A DNA stretch of 64,000 nt from Sphingomonas sp. PAMC26645. GTDB taxonomy: Bacteria > Pseudomonadota > Alphaproteobacteria > Sphingomonadales > Sphingomonadaceae. Under the pieces are notes generated by a model. It worked only from the letters and a program-made list of their open reading frames with translations. It did not search any database and was not told the origin of the DNA. The stretch is from positions 620,001 to 684,000 of the forward strand of contig NZ_CP039249.1 in NCBI RefSeq assembly GCF_004795835.1, read 5' to 3'. Every line of letters starts with the position of its first letter. The stretch's first letter is position 1. Positions 26,455 through 34,970 of the stretch are shown here, piece after piece. The translations under genes and the position numbers were made by a program.

Positions 26455-27892
26455 GACGCCGATCGCGTTCGTCGAGACGGTCTCGGGCGGGGTGCGGCTG
26501 AAGGCGCTGGACCGCGAGGCGGTGCGGGCGGGGCTCCAGCCGGGGCTGACGCTGGCGGATGCGCGGGCGCGGGTGCCCGAACTGGAGGTGTACGAGCATG
26601 ACGCGCATGCCGATCACGAATGGCTCGAGCGGCTCGCGGACGGGTGCCAGCGATACACGCCCTCGGTGGCGCTCGACGAACCCGATGGGCTGATCCTCGA
26701 TATTGCCGGGTGCGTGCACGAGTTCGAAGGCGAGCGGCGATTGGCCGCCGATCTGGAGGAGCGCCTTGCACGCCGGGGGCTGTTGGTGCGTCACGCGTTT
26801 GGCGATACGCCCGATACGGCGCGGGCGCTGGCGCGGTATGCGGGGGCGCCGGCTCCGGATGAAAAGCGTGCGGTGAAGCGGTTGCCGGTGGCGGCGCTGG
26901 GCCTCGACGAGGATGCGACGACTGCCTTGTCGCGCGCGGGGCTGAAGACGGTCGGCGACGTGATGGCGCGACCGCTCGCAACGATCGCGGCTCGGTTCGG
27001 CGAGGAGGCGGCGATGATGATCCGCCGGCTCGACGGGTCGGTGAAGGGGCCGATCATCGCGCGTCGCACGGTGGCCAAGATCGGTGTCGAGCGTCGCTTC
27101 GCCGAACCGATCGCGCGTACCGAATACGCACTGGAGATGCTCGCCGAACTCGCCACCGAAGCCGCGGCTCAGCTTGCCGACCGCCACGAAGGCGGCCGAC
27201 GGTGGGAGGCGCGCCTCTTCCGTGCCGACGGCCTCGTCCAGCGGCTGCGGATCGAGACCGGCCAGCCGACGCGCGACGTGGCGCTGTTGATGCGGTTGTT
27301 CCGCGAACGGATCGACAGCCTCGCCGACCCGCTCGATCCGGGGTTCGGCTATGATCTCGTCCGGCTCGACGTTGCGCTCGCGGAGAAGCTCGATGCGTCG
27401 CAGTTGAAGCTGGAGGGCGGCGAGGCGCAGAAGGGTGAGGTCGCGCAACTCGTCGACCAGCTTGGCACGCGACTGGGGCGGGCGCGGGTACGCCGGTTCT
27501 CGGCGCGCGACAGCCATATCCCCGAGCAGGCGGAGCTGATGCTGCCCGCCGCCGAGGCGCCCGCCCCGACGCCCTGGACTGCGCCGGAGACGGGCGAACC
27601 GCCGCTGCGTCCGATCTACCTGTTCGATCCGCCGCAACCGATCGAATCGATGATGGCCGAGGTTCCCGACGGGCCGCCGCACCGTTTCCGCTGGCGCCGT
27701 ACCGTCCACGACGTGGCGCATAGCGAAGGCCCGGAGCGGATCGCGGGCGAATGGTGGCGGCGGCAGGACATTCCGACGCGTGATTACTACCGCATCGAGG
27801 ACCGCCGCGGCCGCCGCTTCTGGATCTTCCGCCACGGCTTGTATTCCGAGATGGAGGCGCCGCGCTGGTATCTCCACGGCGTCTTCGCGTGA
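26321..27892 (+). CDS. imuB: ImuB, Y-family DNA polymerase homologue
   Basis: Inactive Y-family polymerase-like hub protein of 523 residues. GTG 26321 is preferred because TGGAG stands 6-8 nt upstream and the product then reaches the family opening PRRYLALVFPWLPIERLR; later ATGs would cut this. That opening lacks the catalytic acidic pair of true Y polymerases, as expected for ImuB. The fingers/thumb and little-finger regions follow, with a possible clamp-binding stretch (EQAELML) near residue 405 and a C-terminal GRRFWIFRHGLYSEMEAPRWYLHG block. Overlaps imuA by 134 nt and precedes dnaE2 by 13 bases. Confidence 0.92.
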   Translation: MTRISSTKPPSPLTIPRRYLALVFPWLPIERLRTMRPHLFVGRAETPIAFVETVSGGVRLKALDREAVRAGLQPGLTLADARARVPELEVYEHDAHADHEWLERLADGCQRYTPSVALDEPDGLILDIAGCVHEFEGERRLAADLEERLARRGLLVRHAFGDTPDTARALARYAGAPAPDEKRAVKRLPVAALGLDEDATTALSRAGLKTVGDVMARPLATIAARFGEEAAMMIRRLDGSVKGPIIARRTVAKIGVERRFAEPIARTEYALEMLAELATEAAAQLADRHEGGRRWEARLFRADGLVQRLRIETGQPTRDVALLMRLFRERIDSLADPLDPGFGYDLVRLDVALAEKLDASQLKLEGGEAQKGEVAQLVDQLGTRLGRARVRRFSARDSHIPEQAELMLPAAEAPAPTPWTAPETGEPPLRPIYLFDPPQPIESMMAEVPDGPPHRFRWRRTVHDVAHSEGPERIAGEWWRRQDIPTRDYYRIEDRRGRRFWIFRHGLYSEMEAPRWYLHGVFA

Positions 27893-27905
27893 GCGGCGCG
27901 GCGCC

Positions 27906-30900
27906 ATGACAAGGTTCGCCGAACTCGTCGCCGCGACCAATTTCTCGTTCCTCGACGGGGCGAGCGATGCGGGCGCCATGGTCGGGCGCGCGGTGGAACT
28001 GGGGCTTGGCGGTATCGGCATCGCCGATCGCAACACCGTTGCGGGGGTGGTCCGCGTGCACCAGGCCTTGAAGAAGGCTCGCGACGGCCTGCTCGGCATG
28101 GCGATGCCGCCGATCGATTTCCGACTGGTGGTCGGTGCGCGGCTGGTCTTCGAGGACGGCACGCCCGACATCGTCGCCTACCCTTCGACCCGACGCGGCT
28201 GGGGACGACTGACCCGGTTGCTGACGGTCGGCAACAGGCGCGCCGAGAAGGGCGGCTGCATCCTGGGGCTCGGCGACCTGATCGCGCATCATGCCGACAT
28301 GATGCTGGTCGTCATGCCCGAAAGCAGCGCCCGCGGTGCGACGCCGGTGTCGCCGCTGCCCGATGGGGACGCCCTGCCTGTGAGCGGCGAGCGTGATCTG
28401 CGGACGATCCTCAAGGCGGTGAAGCGACTGGGGCCGGACTCGATCTGGCTGGGCGTGACGATGCCGCGGGGCGGTCGCGATCGGCGGCGGCTGGCGCGGT
28501 TGGGGCGGATCGCCGATGCGGCGGGCGTTCCCGTGCTCGCGACCACCGACGCGCTCTATGCCTATACCGACGACCGCGACCTGCACGATGTCGTCACCTG
28601 CATCCGCGAGCGCACGACGATCCACAAGGCCGGGCGCCTGCTGGCCGCGAACGGCGAGCGGCATCTGAAGCCCGAGGAGGAGATCGCCCGGCTGTTCCGC
28701 GATCGCCCCGATGCGGTGGCGCAGAGTGCGCGGTTGCTGTCGCGGATCGCGTTCTCGCTCGACGATCTCAAATACGAATATCCGCACGAACCCATTCCGG
28801 CAGGCTGGGAGGCGCAGGATTGGCTCGAGCATCATGTCTGGCAGCTCGCGCTGGAACGCTATGACTACCGCGTGCCGGAAAAGATGCGGGCGCTGCTCCA
28901 CGAGGAATTCGCGCTGATCCGCGAGCGCGAATACGCCTATTACTTCCTGACCGTGCACGACATCGTCCGGTTCGCGCGGGCGCAGGATCCGCCGATCCTG
29001 TGCCAGGGGCGCGGGTCCGCCGCCAACTCGGTGGTGTGTTACCTGCTCGGCGTCACGTCGGTCGATCCGATGAAATACGACCTGCTCTTCTCAAGGTTCG
29101 TGTCGAGCGAGCGCGACGAGCCGCCGGATATCGATGTCGATTTCGAGCATGAGCGGCGCGAGGAGGTGATGCAGTATATCTATCGCCGCTATGGCCGCGA
29201 CCGCGCCGCGATCGCCGCGACCGTCATCCATTATCGGCCCAAGAGCACGGTGCGCGAGGTCGGCAAGGCGCTCGGGCTGACCGAGGACGTGACGCAGCGT
29301 CTGACGAGCACGGTGTGGGGCAGTTTCTCGAGCCGGTTCCAGGAACAGCGCTTTGCCGAAACCGGCTTCGACGTCGACAATCCGGAGATCGCTCGGTTGC
29401 GCGAGATGGTCGACCGGCTGCTCGAATTTCCGCGGCATCTGTCGCAGCACGTCGGCGGGTTCGTGCTCACGCAGGGGCGGCTCGACGAGATGGTGCCGAT
29501 CCATAACGGCGCGATGGAGGAGCGCACCTTCATCGAGTGGGACAAGGACGATATCGACGCTCTCGGGCTGATGAAGGTCGATATCCTCGCGCTCGGGATG
29601 CTGACGTGCATCCGCAAGAGCTTCGACCTGATGCGTCTTCACGGGCTCGGCGATCACCTGCTCGATACGATCGCAGTCGCCGAGGACGACCGGGTCTATG
29701 ACATGCTGTGCAAGGGCGACAGTATCGGCGTGTTCCAGGTCGAGAGCCGGGCGCAGATCAACATGCTGCCGCGGTTGCGACCCCGCGAGCTGTACGATCT
29801 GGTTGTGCAGGTGGCGATCGTCCGGCCCGGGCCGATCGAGGGCGACATGGTGCATCCGTATCTGCGGCGACGCAGCGGCAAGGAGGTGGCCGAATATCCC
29901 TCGCCCGATCCGAAGTTCGGGCCGGCCGACGAACTGAAGCAACTGCTCCGATTCACCTATGGCGTGCCGTTGTTCCAGGAACAGGCGATGAAGCTGGCGA
30001 TCGTCGCGGCGGGGTTCACGCCGAACGAGGCGAACCAGTTGCGCAAGTCGATGGCGACGTTCCGCAAGGTTGGCGGCATGGACAATTTCCACGCCAAGCT
30101 GATCGGCGGGATGGTCGGCCGTGGGTACAAGGCCGAGTTCGCGGAACGCTGTTTCAAGCAGATCGAGGGGTTTGGATCGTACGGGTTCCCCGAGAGCCAT
30201 GCGCTGTCGTTCGCGCGGCTGGTGTATGTGTCGTCGTGGATCAAATGCTTCCATCCGGCGGTGTTCTGTTGCGCGTTGCTCAATTCGCAGCCGATGGGGT
30301 TTTATGCGCCGGCGCAACTGGTGCGCGATGCGGTCGAGCACGGGGTGACGGTGCTGCCGGTCGATGTGAATGCGAGTGGGTGGGATAGCAGCCTATCCTC
30401 CCCGGTACGGGGAGGGGGACCGCGCGAAGCGGGGTGGAGGGGGGCTTCCGCGGACGTATCGCTGGCGGGTGATCCTGTTACGGGCGGCGCGGATGGGAGC
30501 ACCACCCTTCCAGGCGGAGCGTCTGCGGCGCCCCCCCTCCACCATCCTGCGGATGGTCCCCCTCCCCGTGCCGGGGAGGATTTGCGGCTTGGGTTTCGGC
30601 AGGTGGATGGGTTTCGGAAGGATTGGGCCGACGAGATCGTTCGCGTTCGGACCACGCCGTTCGCTAGTATCGAGGATCTGGCGCGGCGCGCGAACCTGCC
30701 CCAGCGGGCGATGAACCTGCTGGCCGATGCGGATGCGTTCCGGTCGGTCGCGAAGGAGCGGCGCGAGGCTTTGTGGGACGTGCGCCGGACACCGCCCAAG
30801 CAGCTTGCGTTGTTTGCGGCGGCAGAGGTGCCCGAGCTTGGCGTGGAGCCTGACGCGCATCTGCCGGCGATGCCGCTGTCCGAGCAGGTCGCGGCGGATT

Positions 30901-31418
30901 ACCAGACGACGCGGCTGTCGTTGAAGGCGCATCCTATGCAGTTCCTCCGCGAACGCTTTGCCGCCGAAGGAATCCTTTCGAGTGCGCAGGCCAATGCGAC
31001 CAAGGACGGGCGCCGCGCAAAGGTGGCTGGCGTCGTCCTGGTTCGCCAACGGCCGGGCAAGGGCAATGCGATCTTCGTGACGATCGAGGACGAGACCGGG
31101 ATCACCAACGGGCTGATGTGGGCGCGCGATTTCGAGGCGAACCGCCGCGCGGTGATGGCATCGCGGCTGATGGTGCTGGAAGGCGTGATCCAGCGTAGCG
31201 AAGAAGGCGTGACGCACCTGATGACCTCGCGGGTTCAGGATCGCACCGAGATGTTGCGGCTGTTGTCGGAGGATCACGCGCTGGAGCCGCCGCTCGCGCG
31301 GGTGGACGAGGTGATCCGGCCGGTCCTCACGCGGAGTCCCGATGCTCGGGCGCATCATCCGCGGGCGACGCATCCTCGCGATGTGCGGGTACTTCCCAAG
31401 TCGCGCGACTTTCATTGA
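27906..31418 (+). CDS. dnaE2: error-prone DNA polymerase DnaE2 (ImuC) with in-frame repeat insertion
   Basis: C-family translesion polymerase of 1170 residues. N-terminal PHP domain (FAELVAATNFSFLDGASDAG), polymerase core with the catalytic acids in PPDIDVDFEHERREEV (~400), fingers, then (HhH)2 (LRLGFRQVDGFRKDW) and a C-terminal OB fold (AKVAGVVLVRQRPGKGNAIFVTIED). Residues ~831-892 are a low-complexity Gly/Pro-rich stretch encoded by a palindromic repeat inserted in frame between WDSS and LRLGFRQV, where relatives have a few residues. Without it the length is normal for DnaE2. The reading frame stays open, so the protein is probably made; whether the loop affects activity is unknown. Third gene of the SOS cassette. 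Confidence 0.95.
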   Translation: MTRFAELVAATNFSFLDGASDAGAMVGRAVELGLGGIGIADRNTVAGVVRVHQALKKARDGLLGMAMPPIDFRLVVGARLVFEDGTPDIVAYPSTRRGWGRLTRLLTVGNRRAEKGGCILGLGDLIAHHADMMLVVMPESSARGATPVSPLPDGDALPVSGERDLRTILKAVKRLGPDSIWLGVTMPRGGRDRRRLARLGRIADAAGVPVLATTDALYAYTDDRDLHDVVTCIRERTTIHKAGRLLAANGERHLKPEEEIARLFRDRPDAVAQSARLLSRIAFSLDDLKYEYPHEPIPAGWEAQDWLEHHVWQLALERYDYRVPEKMRALLHEEFALIREREYAYYFLTVHDIVRFARAQDPPILCQGRGSAANSVVCYLLGVTSVDPMKYDLLFSRFVSSERDEPPDIDVDFEHERREEVMQYIYRRYGRDRAAIAATVIHYRPKSTVREVGKALGLTEDVTQRLTSTVWGSFSSRFQEQRFAETGFDVDNPEIARLREMVDRLLEFPRHLSQHVGGFVLTQGRLDEMVPIHNGAMEERTFIEWDKDDIDALGLMKVDILALGMLTCIRKSFDLMRLHGLGDHLLDTIAVAEDDRVYDMLCKGDSIGVFQVESRAQINMLPRLRPRELYDLVVQVAIVRPGPIEGDMVHPYLRRRSGKEVAEYPSPDPKFGPADELKQLLRFTYGVPLFQEQAMKLAIVAAGFTPNEANQLRKSMATFRKVGGMDNFHAKLIGGMVGRGYKAEFAERCFKQIEGFGSYGFPESHALSFARLVYVSSWIKCFHPAVFCCALLNSQPMGFYAPAQLVRDAVEHGVTVLPVDVNASGWDSSLSSPVRGGGPREAGWRGASADVSLAGDPVTGGADGSTTLPGGASAAPPLHHPADGPPPRAGEDLRLGFRQVDGFRKDWADEIVRVRTTPFASIEDLARRANLPQRAMNLLADADAFRSVAKERREALWDVRRTPPKQLALFAAAEVPELGVEPDAHLPAMPLSEQVAADYQTTRLSLKAHPMQFLRERFAAEGILSSAQANATKDGRRAKVAGVVLVRQRPGKGNAIFVTIEDETGITNGLMWARDFEANRRAVMASRLMVLEGVIQRSEEGVTHLMTSRVQDRTEMLRLLSEDHALEPPLARVDEVIRPVLTRSPDARAHHPRATHPRDVRVLPKSRDFH
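30396..30580. repeat. palindromic element (family A, short form) inside dnaE2
   Basis: Inverted ends TCCTCCCCGGTACGGGGAGG and, on the other strand, TCCTCCCCGGCACGGGGAGG, each continuing GGGACC, a small hairpin tip (30419-30435 and 30541-30557) and GGTGGAGGGGGG. The tips differ in sequence but both fold. Internal bases 30456-30467 match the start of the DUF559 gene in the 41408-41849 element at 11 of 12 positions, suggesting an internally deleted copy. It contributes about 62 codons to dnaE2 with no stop. Confidence 0.92.
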
Positions 31419-31844
31419 GGTTTATCGGCGCTTGTCGGTGTGGTGCCCAACATCGCCGAACGCTCTGTCACCCGGACCGGTTTGGCGCCTACCCCCTCCG
31501 AATAGAGGCACCTCCCCGGCGGAGGCCGGGGTCCAGTTGGGAAACGCTGCTGATGGAGGCTGCGCTCCGTAACTGCGACCTTTCCAACTGGACCCCGACC
31601 TTCGCCGGGGAGGTGGCTTGTCTGAAGATGGAAATGCTGGCCAATTCGGGGGGCACCGTCTCGAAGGCCATATCTATGCCCATGCGCACCCATGGATGTC
31701 GGAACCGTAAGCAAGACAAATGACGCCTCGACGCCGCGAGCCGAATGCCAAGGCACGTTTGTCGTACATGCCCATCCATCCTAAAGGTGGCATTCGCCGC
31801 GGGGGCGCCCCAGATAGCGCGTCTGGATTACACGGGAGTTGAAC
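31419..31844. other. intergenic region without a convincing gene
   Basis: Between dnaE2 and the thioredoxin-like gene. It contains one family B palindrome (31509-31615) and a short inverted repeat CCAGA-N7-TCTGG (31810-31826) just before the next gene. Small open frames here look like repeat shadows; I see no RNA gene. Confidence 0.6.
31509..31615. repeat. palindromic intergenic repeat, family B copy 1
   Basis: Outer arms CACCTCCCCGGCGGAGGCC and inverted CCACCTCCCCGGCGAAGGTC. Each arm folds as CCCCGGC-loop-GYCGGGG followed by TCCAGTTGG. The centre is about 45 bases. Copies are at 56587-56689 and 60901-61009. Confidence 0.9.
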
Positions 31845-32756
31845 TTGGCCACGCTTGGAATGTCCCCCGCGGAGAAGGACGCCGTCGAGGCGTTCCGTCG
31901 CGATGTCGTCGAACCGTCGATGACGAAGCTCGTGATCATCGATTTCTGGGCGGAATGGTGCGGGCCCTGCAAGGCGCTGACGCCGACGCTGGAGAAGGTC
32001 GCCGCGGATTATGCCGACAAGGGCGTCGTGCTGGCCAAGGTCGATACCGACAAGAACCAGTTCATCGCCGCGCAATTCCAGATCAAGTCGATCCCGACCG
32101 TCTATGCGATGTTCCAGGGTCAGCTGGTCGCCGACATGACCAGTGCGCGCACCGAATCGCAGTTGCGCGTGATCCTCGACCAGTTGCTTAAGCAGCTGCC
32201 GATCGAAGCGGGCGCTACGGACGCGGTGCCCGACGTCGAGCCGTTGATCGCGATCGGTGAAGAGGCGCTCGCGGCCAATGACGGCGAGCGCGCACTCGGC
32301 ATCTTCCGCGAGATCGCCGAGATCGCGCCCGAGCATCCGCAGGTTCATGCCGGCTTCGTTCGCGCATTGGTCGCGACCGGGCAGCTCGACGAGGCCTCGG
32401 ACTGGTTGACGAACCTCGATCCGGCGATCGCCAAGGACCCGGCGATCGCCCGCGCACAGGCGGCGCTCGCACTCGCGCAGTCGGCCCCTCCGGTCGAGGA
32501 TCTGTCGCCGCTGCTGGCTGCGGTCGAGGCGAACCCCGACGACTTGCAGGCCCGGTTCGCGCTCGCCAACGGGCAGATGGCGGCGAACGACCGCGATGCG
32601 GCGGCGGACACGTTCCTCGGCATCATCGCCACCGAGCGCGACTGGAACGAGGGCGCGGCGCGGACGCAGTTGTTGAAATTGTTCGAGGTCGTCGGTCTCG
32701 AAGACCCGTGGGTGTCTGGACAGCGACGCCGCCTGTCTGCGATCCTGTTCGGATGA
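31845..32756 (+). CDS. thioredoxin-domain TPR protein (CnoX/YbbN-like)
   Basis: Chaperone-linked thioredoxin-like protein of 303 residues: N-terminal thioredoxin fold with active site WAEWCGPCK (Cys39/Cys42) and the cis-Pro segment SIPTVYAM, followed by TPR-like helices (~125-300). This is the CnoX/YbbN layout; here both active-site cysteines are kept. TTG 31845 has GGGAG 7 nt upstream; TTG 31839 and ATG 31860 are alternatives. It overlaps the next gene by 4 nt (ATGA). Confidence 0.87.
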   Translation: MATLGMSPAEKDAVEAFRRDVVEPSMTKLVIIDFWAEWCGPCKALTPTLEKVAADYADKGVVLAKVDTDKNQFIAAQFQIKSIPTVYAMFQGQLVADMTSARTESQLRVILDQLLKQLPIEAGATDAVPDVEPLIAIGEEALAANDGERALGIFREIAEIAPEHPQVHAGFVRALVATGQLDEASDWLTNLDPAIAKDPAIARAQAALALAQSAPPVEDLSPLLAAVEANPDDLQARFALANGQMAANDRDAAADTFLGIIATERDWNEGAARTQLLKLFEVVGLEDPWVSGQRRRLSAILFG

Positions 32757-33394
32757 CCACCGAGTCCGCTCCTCCGCGCGCCACCACGCGACTGTCGATC
32801 TTCCCGCTGCCGGGGGCGCTGCTGTTCCCCGGCATGCACCTGCCGCTGCACATGTTCGAGCCGCGCTATCGGGCGATGATCAGCGATGCGATGGCGCGCG
32901 ACCGGCGGATCGGGATGATCCAGCCGCGGGGCGGACCGCATGACGATGCGGACGCGTTGTACGACATCGGCTGCGTCGGCAAGATCGCCGAGGTCGAGGC
33001 GCTCGACGACGGGCGCTATAACGTCGTGCTTGAGGGCATCGCGCTGTTCCGGATCGTCCGCGAGTTGGACGTTACGACTGCGTTTCGCCAGGTCGAGGCG
33101 GAGTTGCTGCCGTTGATCGAGGACGACGCGCTGTCGCTTGGCCGGCGCTCGTCGCTGGAACTGGAGTCGCGTCGGTTCGCCGACATGCAGGGCTATGCGG
33201 TCGATTGGGACGCGGTCGGCCGGCTCGACGACGAGAGCCTGGTCAACGGCATCGCGCAGATCGCGCCGTTCGATGCGGCCGCCAAGCAGGCGCTGCTCGA
33301 AGCGCCGGACATCGAGCAGCGCGCCGAACTGATCATCCAGCTGATGCAGTTCTTCGGCCGCCACGACGGCGACGAATCGGTGACGTTGCAGTGA
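32753..33394 (+). CDS. LON N-terminal-domain (substrate-binding) protein
   Basis: Stand-alone homologue of the Lon protease N-terminal domain, 213 residues, without ATPase or protease domains. The signature is RLSIFPLPGALLFPGMHLPLHMFEPRYRAM followed by IGMIQPRG and the FRIVRELD strand. These proteins are presumed substrate binders and occur beside the thioredoxin-TPR gene in many sphingomonads. Translation is coupled by the ATGA overlap upstream. Confidence 0.88.
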   Translation: MTTESAPPRATTRLSIFPLPGALLFPGMHLPLHMFEPRYRAMISDAMARDRRIGMIQPRGGPHDDADALYDIGCVGKIAEVEALDDGRYNVVLEGIALFRIVRELDVTTAFRQVEAELLPLIEDDALSLGRRSSLELESRRFADMQGYAVDWDAVGRLDDESLVNGIAQIAPFDAAAKQALLEAPDIEQRAELIIQLMQFFGRHDGDESVTLQ

Positions 33395-33579
33395 AGTCGC
33401 CCAGCAAGGGGCGCGCGCACGGTGTCGTGATGATGATCGGGATGTTCTTCGCAAATCTGTTCGATCCCAAGAAGATCACCGCGATCGAACACGTCGCGAC
33501 GCAGCGAAAGATCGGCAGCGAGTCTGGTCGTATTGCCCAGGCCGCCGCGGCGCCGCCTTCCCTGGGTGAAGGAGTTTGA
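33391..33579 (+). CDS. possible small protein between LON-domain and Trm112 genes
   Basis: Open frame of 62 codons beginning at a GTG overlapping the LON-domain stop (GTGA). It has a short hydrophobic core ([11 protein letters not shown]) and no recognised family. Its last residues come from sequence resembling repeat ends. It could instead be untranslated spacer; an internal ATG at 33430 is also possible. Confidence 0.3.
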   Translation: MKSPSKGRAHGVVMMIGMFFANLFDPKKITAIEHVATQRKIGSESGRIAQAAAAPPSLGEGV

Positions 33580-33581
33580 CG

Positions 33582-33767
33582 ATGAAACCGCTGGATCCTT
33601 GGCTGCTCGAACGCCTCGTCTGCCCGATGACGCGCACGCCGCTCCGCTATGACGAGCCCGCGCAGGAACTGATTTCGGACGCGGCCGGGCTCGCTTACCC
33701 GATCCGCGATGGCGTGCCCGTAATGCTGATCGAAGAGGCGCGCCGGCTCGACGAGACCGCCGCCTGA
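33582..33767 (+). CDS. Trm112 family protein
   Basis: Small protein of 61 residues, [21 protein letters not shown]...[18 protein letters not shown], the bacterial Trm112/YcaR pattern. The eukaryotic homologue activates methyltransferases; only one of the usual zinc-type cysteines remains here (Cys14). AAGGAG stands 7 nt before ATG 33582. It ends 10 bases from the convergent oxidase gene. Confidence 0.9.
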   Translation: MKPLDPWLLERLVCPMTRTPLRYDEPAQELISDAAGLAYPIRDGVPVMLIEEARRLDETAA

Positions 33768-33777
33768 TCGTCGCGCG

Positions 33778-34944
33778 TTAGCGGCCCGTCCGCGTCGCGC
33801 CGGCCTCTCGGACGGCAGCAAGCGTCGGGTAGCCGTTCACCGCCATCAGCAGGTCGGCTTCGGCGAGGATGCATTTCAGCACATGCGCCGCACCGTTCGC
33901 ACCATCGAGCGCCAAGCCGTACGTGTAGGGCCGACCGATCCCGACCGCGGTGGCGCCGAGTGCGAGTGCCTTGACGACGTCGCTCCCCGACCGGATGCCC
34001 GAATCGAACAGCACGGGCACCGCCCCGCTCGACGCGACCATCGCGGGCAGCATGTCGATCGCGGCGATCCCGCCATTCGCCTGGCGACCGCCATGGTTCG
34101 AGCAGTAGATCGCGTCCGCCCCCAGATCGATCGCGCGCCGCGCGTCGTCGGGATGGCAGATCCCCTTCAGGACGATCGGCAAGCGCGTCATCGATCGCAG
34201 CCACGGCATGTCGTCCCACGTCAGCACCTTGCCGAACGTCCCGGCCCATTGCCGCACCGCCGCGGGCAAATCCTCGCGCGGGGGCTTGGCAAGCATCGCG
34301 CGGAAGACCGGGTCGCTGAAGTAATTCTCCAGCACATGGCCGCGCAGTTGCGGAAAGTTCGCGACGTTCAGGTCGCGCGGGCGCCAGCCGGTCACCCAGG
34401 TGTCGAGCGTGACGACGATCGCCTTGTATCCCGCCGCCTCGGCACGGTGGACGAGGCTCTCGGCCAGCGGCTTGTCCTTGGGCGTGTAGAGCTGGAAGAA
34501 GCCGGGCACGTCGCCCATCGCCGCGGCGACGTCCTCGAGCGGATCGTTCGACAGCGTCGACTGGATCAGCGGGACGCCAGTCGTCGCGGCCGCCCGCGCG
34601 GCGGCGAGATCGCCGTGGCCGTCCTGCGTGCACAGCCCGTTGATCCCGACCGGGCTCATGAAGATCGGGCTGGGCAGCGTCATCCCGAACAGGTCGATCG
34701 ACAGGTCGCGACGCGTGGCATCGACCATCATCCGCGGGGTCATACCCCAGTGCCGGAACGCATCTGCATTCTGGCGCTGCGTGAACTCGTCGCCGCATCC
34801 ACCCTGCAGGTAGCCGAGCACCGACGGTGGCAAGGCCGCTGCCGCCCGAGCCTCCAGCGATGCGAAATCGACCGGCAACTTCGGGACGACACCGGCGAGG
34901 CCGGCGAAATAGATCTCGTTCTGGTAATCGCCGTAATGCGGCAT
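33778..34944 (-). CDS. FMN-dependent alpha-hydroxy-acid oxidase (lactate 2-monooxygenase-like)
   Basis: TIM-barrel flavoenzyme of 388 residues oxidising 2-hydroxy acids. The N-terminus GDYQNEIYFAGLAGVVPKLP resembles lactate 2-monooxygenases more than membrane L-lactate dehydrogenases. FMN and substrate residues appear in FMSPVGINGL, the active-site His in SNHGGRQ, and the phosphate loop in FDSGIRSGSDVVKALALGA. The upstream class II aldolase gene, 26 bp away on the same strand, suggests a shared hydroxy-acid or sugar-acid catabolic route. Product (keto acid plus peroxide, or decarboxylated acid) cannot be decided by sight. Confidence 0.87.
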   Translation of the reverse strand: MPHYGDYQNEIYFAGLAGVVPKLPVDFASLEARAAAALPPSVLGYLQGGCGDEFTQRQNADAFRHWGMTPRMMVDATRRDLSIDLFGMTLPSPIFMSPVGINGLCTQDGHGDLAAARAAATTGVPLIQSTLSNDPLEDVAAAMGDVPGFFQLYTPKDKPLAESLVHRAEAAGYKAIVVTLDTWVTGWRPRDLNVANFPQLRGHVLENYFSDPVFRAMLAKPPREDLPAAVRQWAGTFGKVLTWDDMPWLRSMTRLPIVLKGICHPDDARRAIDLGADAIYCSNHGGRQANGGIAAIDMLPAMVASSGAVPVLFDSGIRSGSDVVKALALGATAVGIGRPYTYGLALDGANGAAHVLKCILAEADLLMAVNGYPTLAAVREAGATRTGR

Positions 34945-34970
34945 GCGCTGCCCTCCGAAGCTAATCGCGA

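Noticed and set aside
30396..30580. Frameshift or assembly error in dnaE2
   Set aside because: Frame and domain order are intact on both sides, and the insert matches a second element in the window, so a true insertion is likelier.
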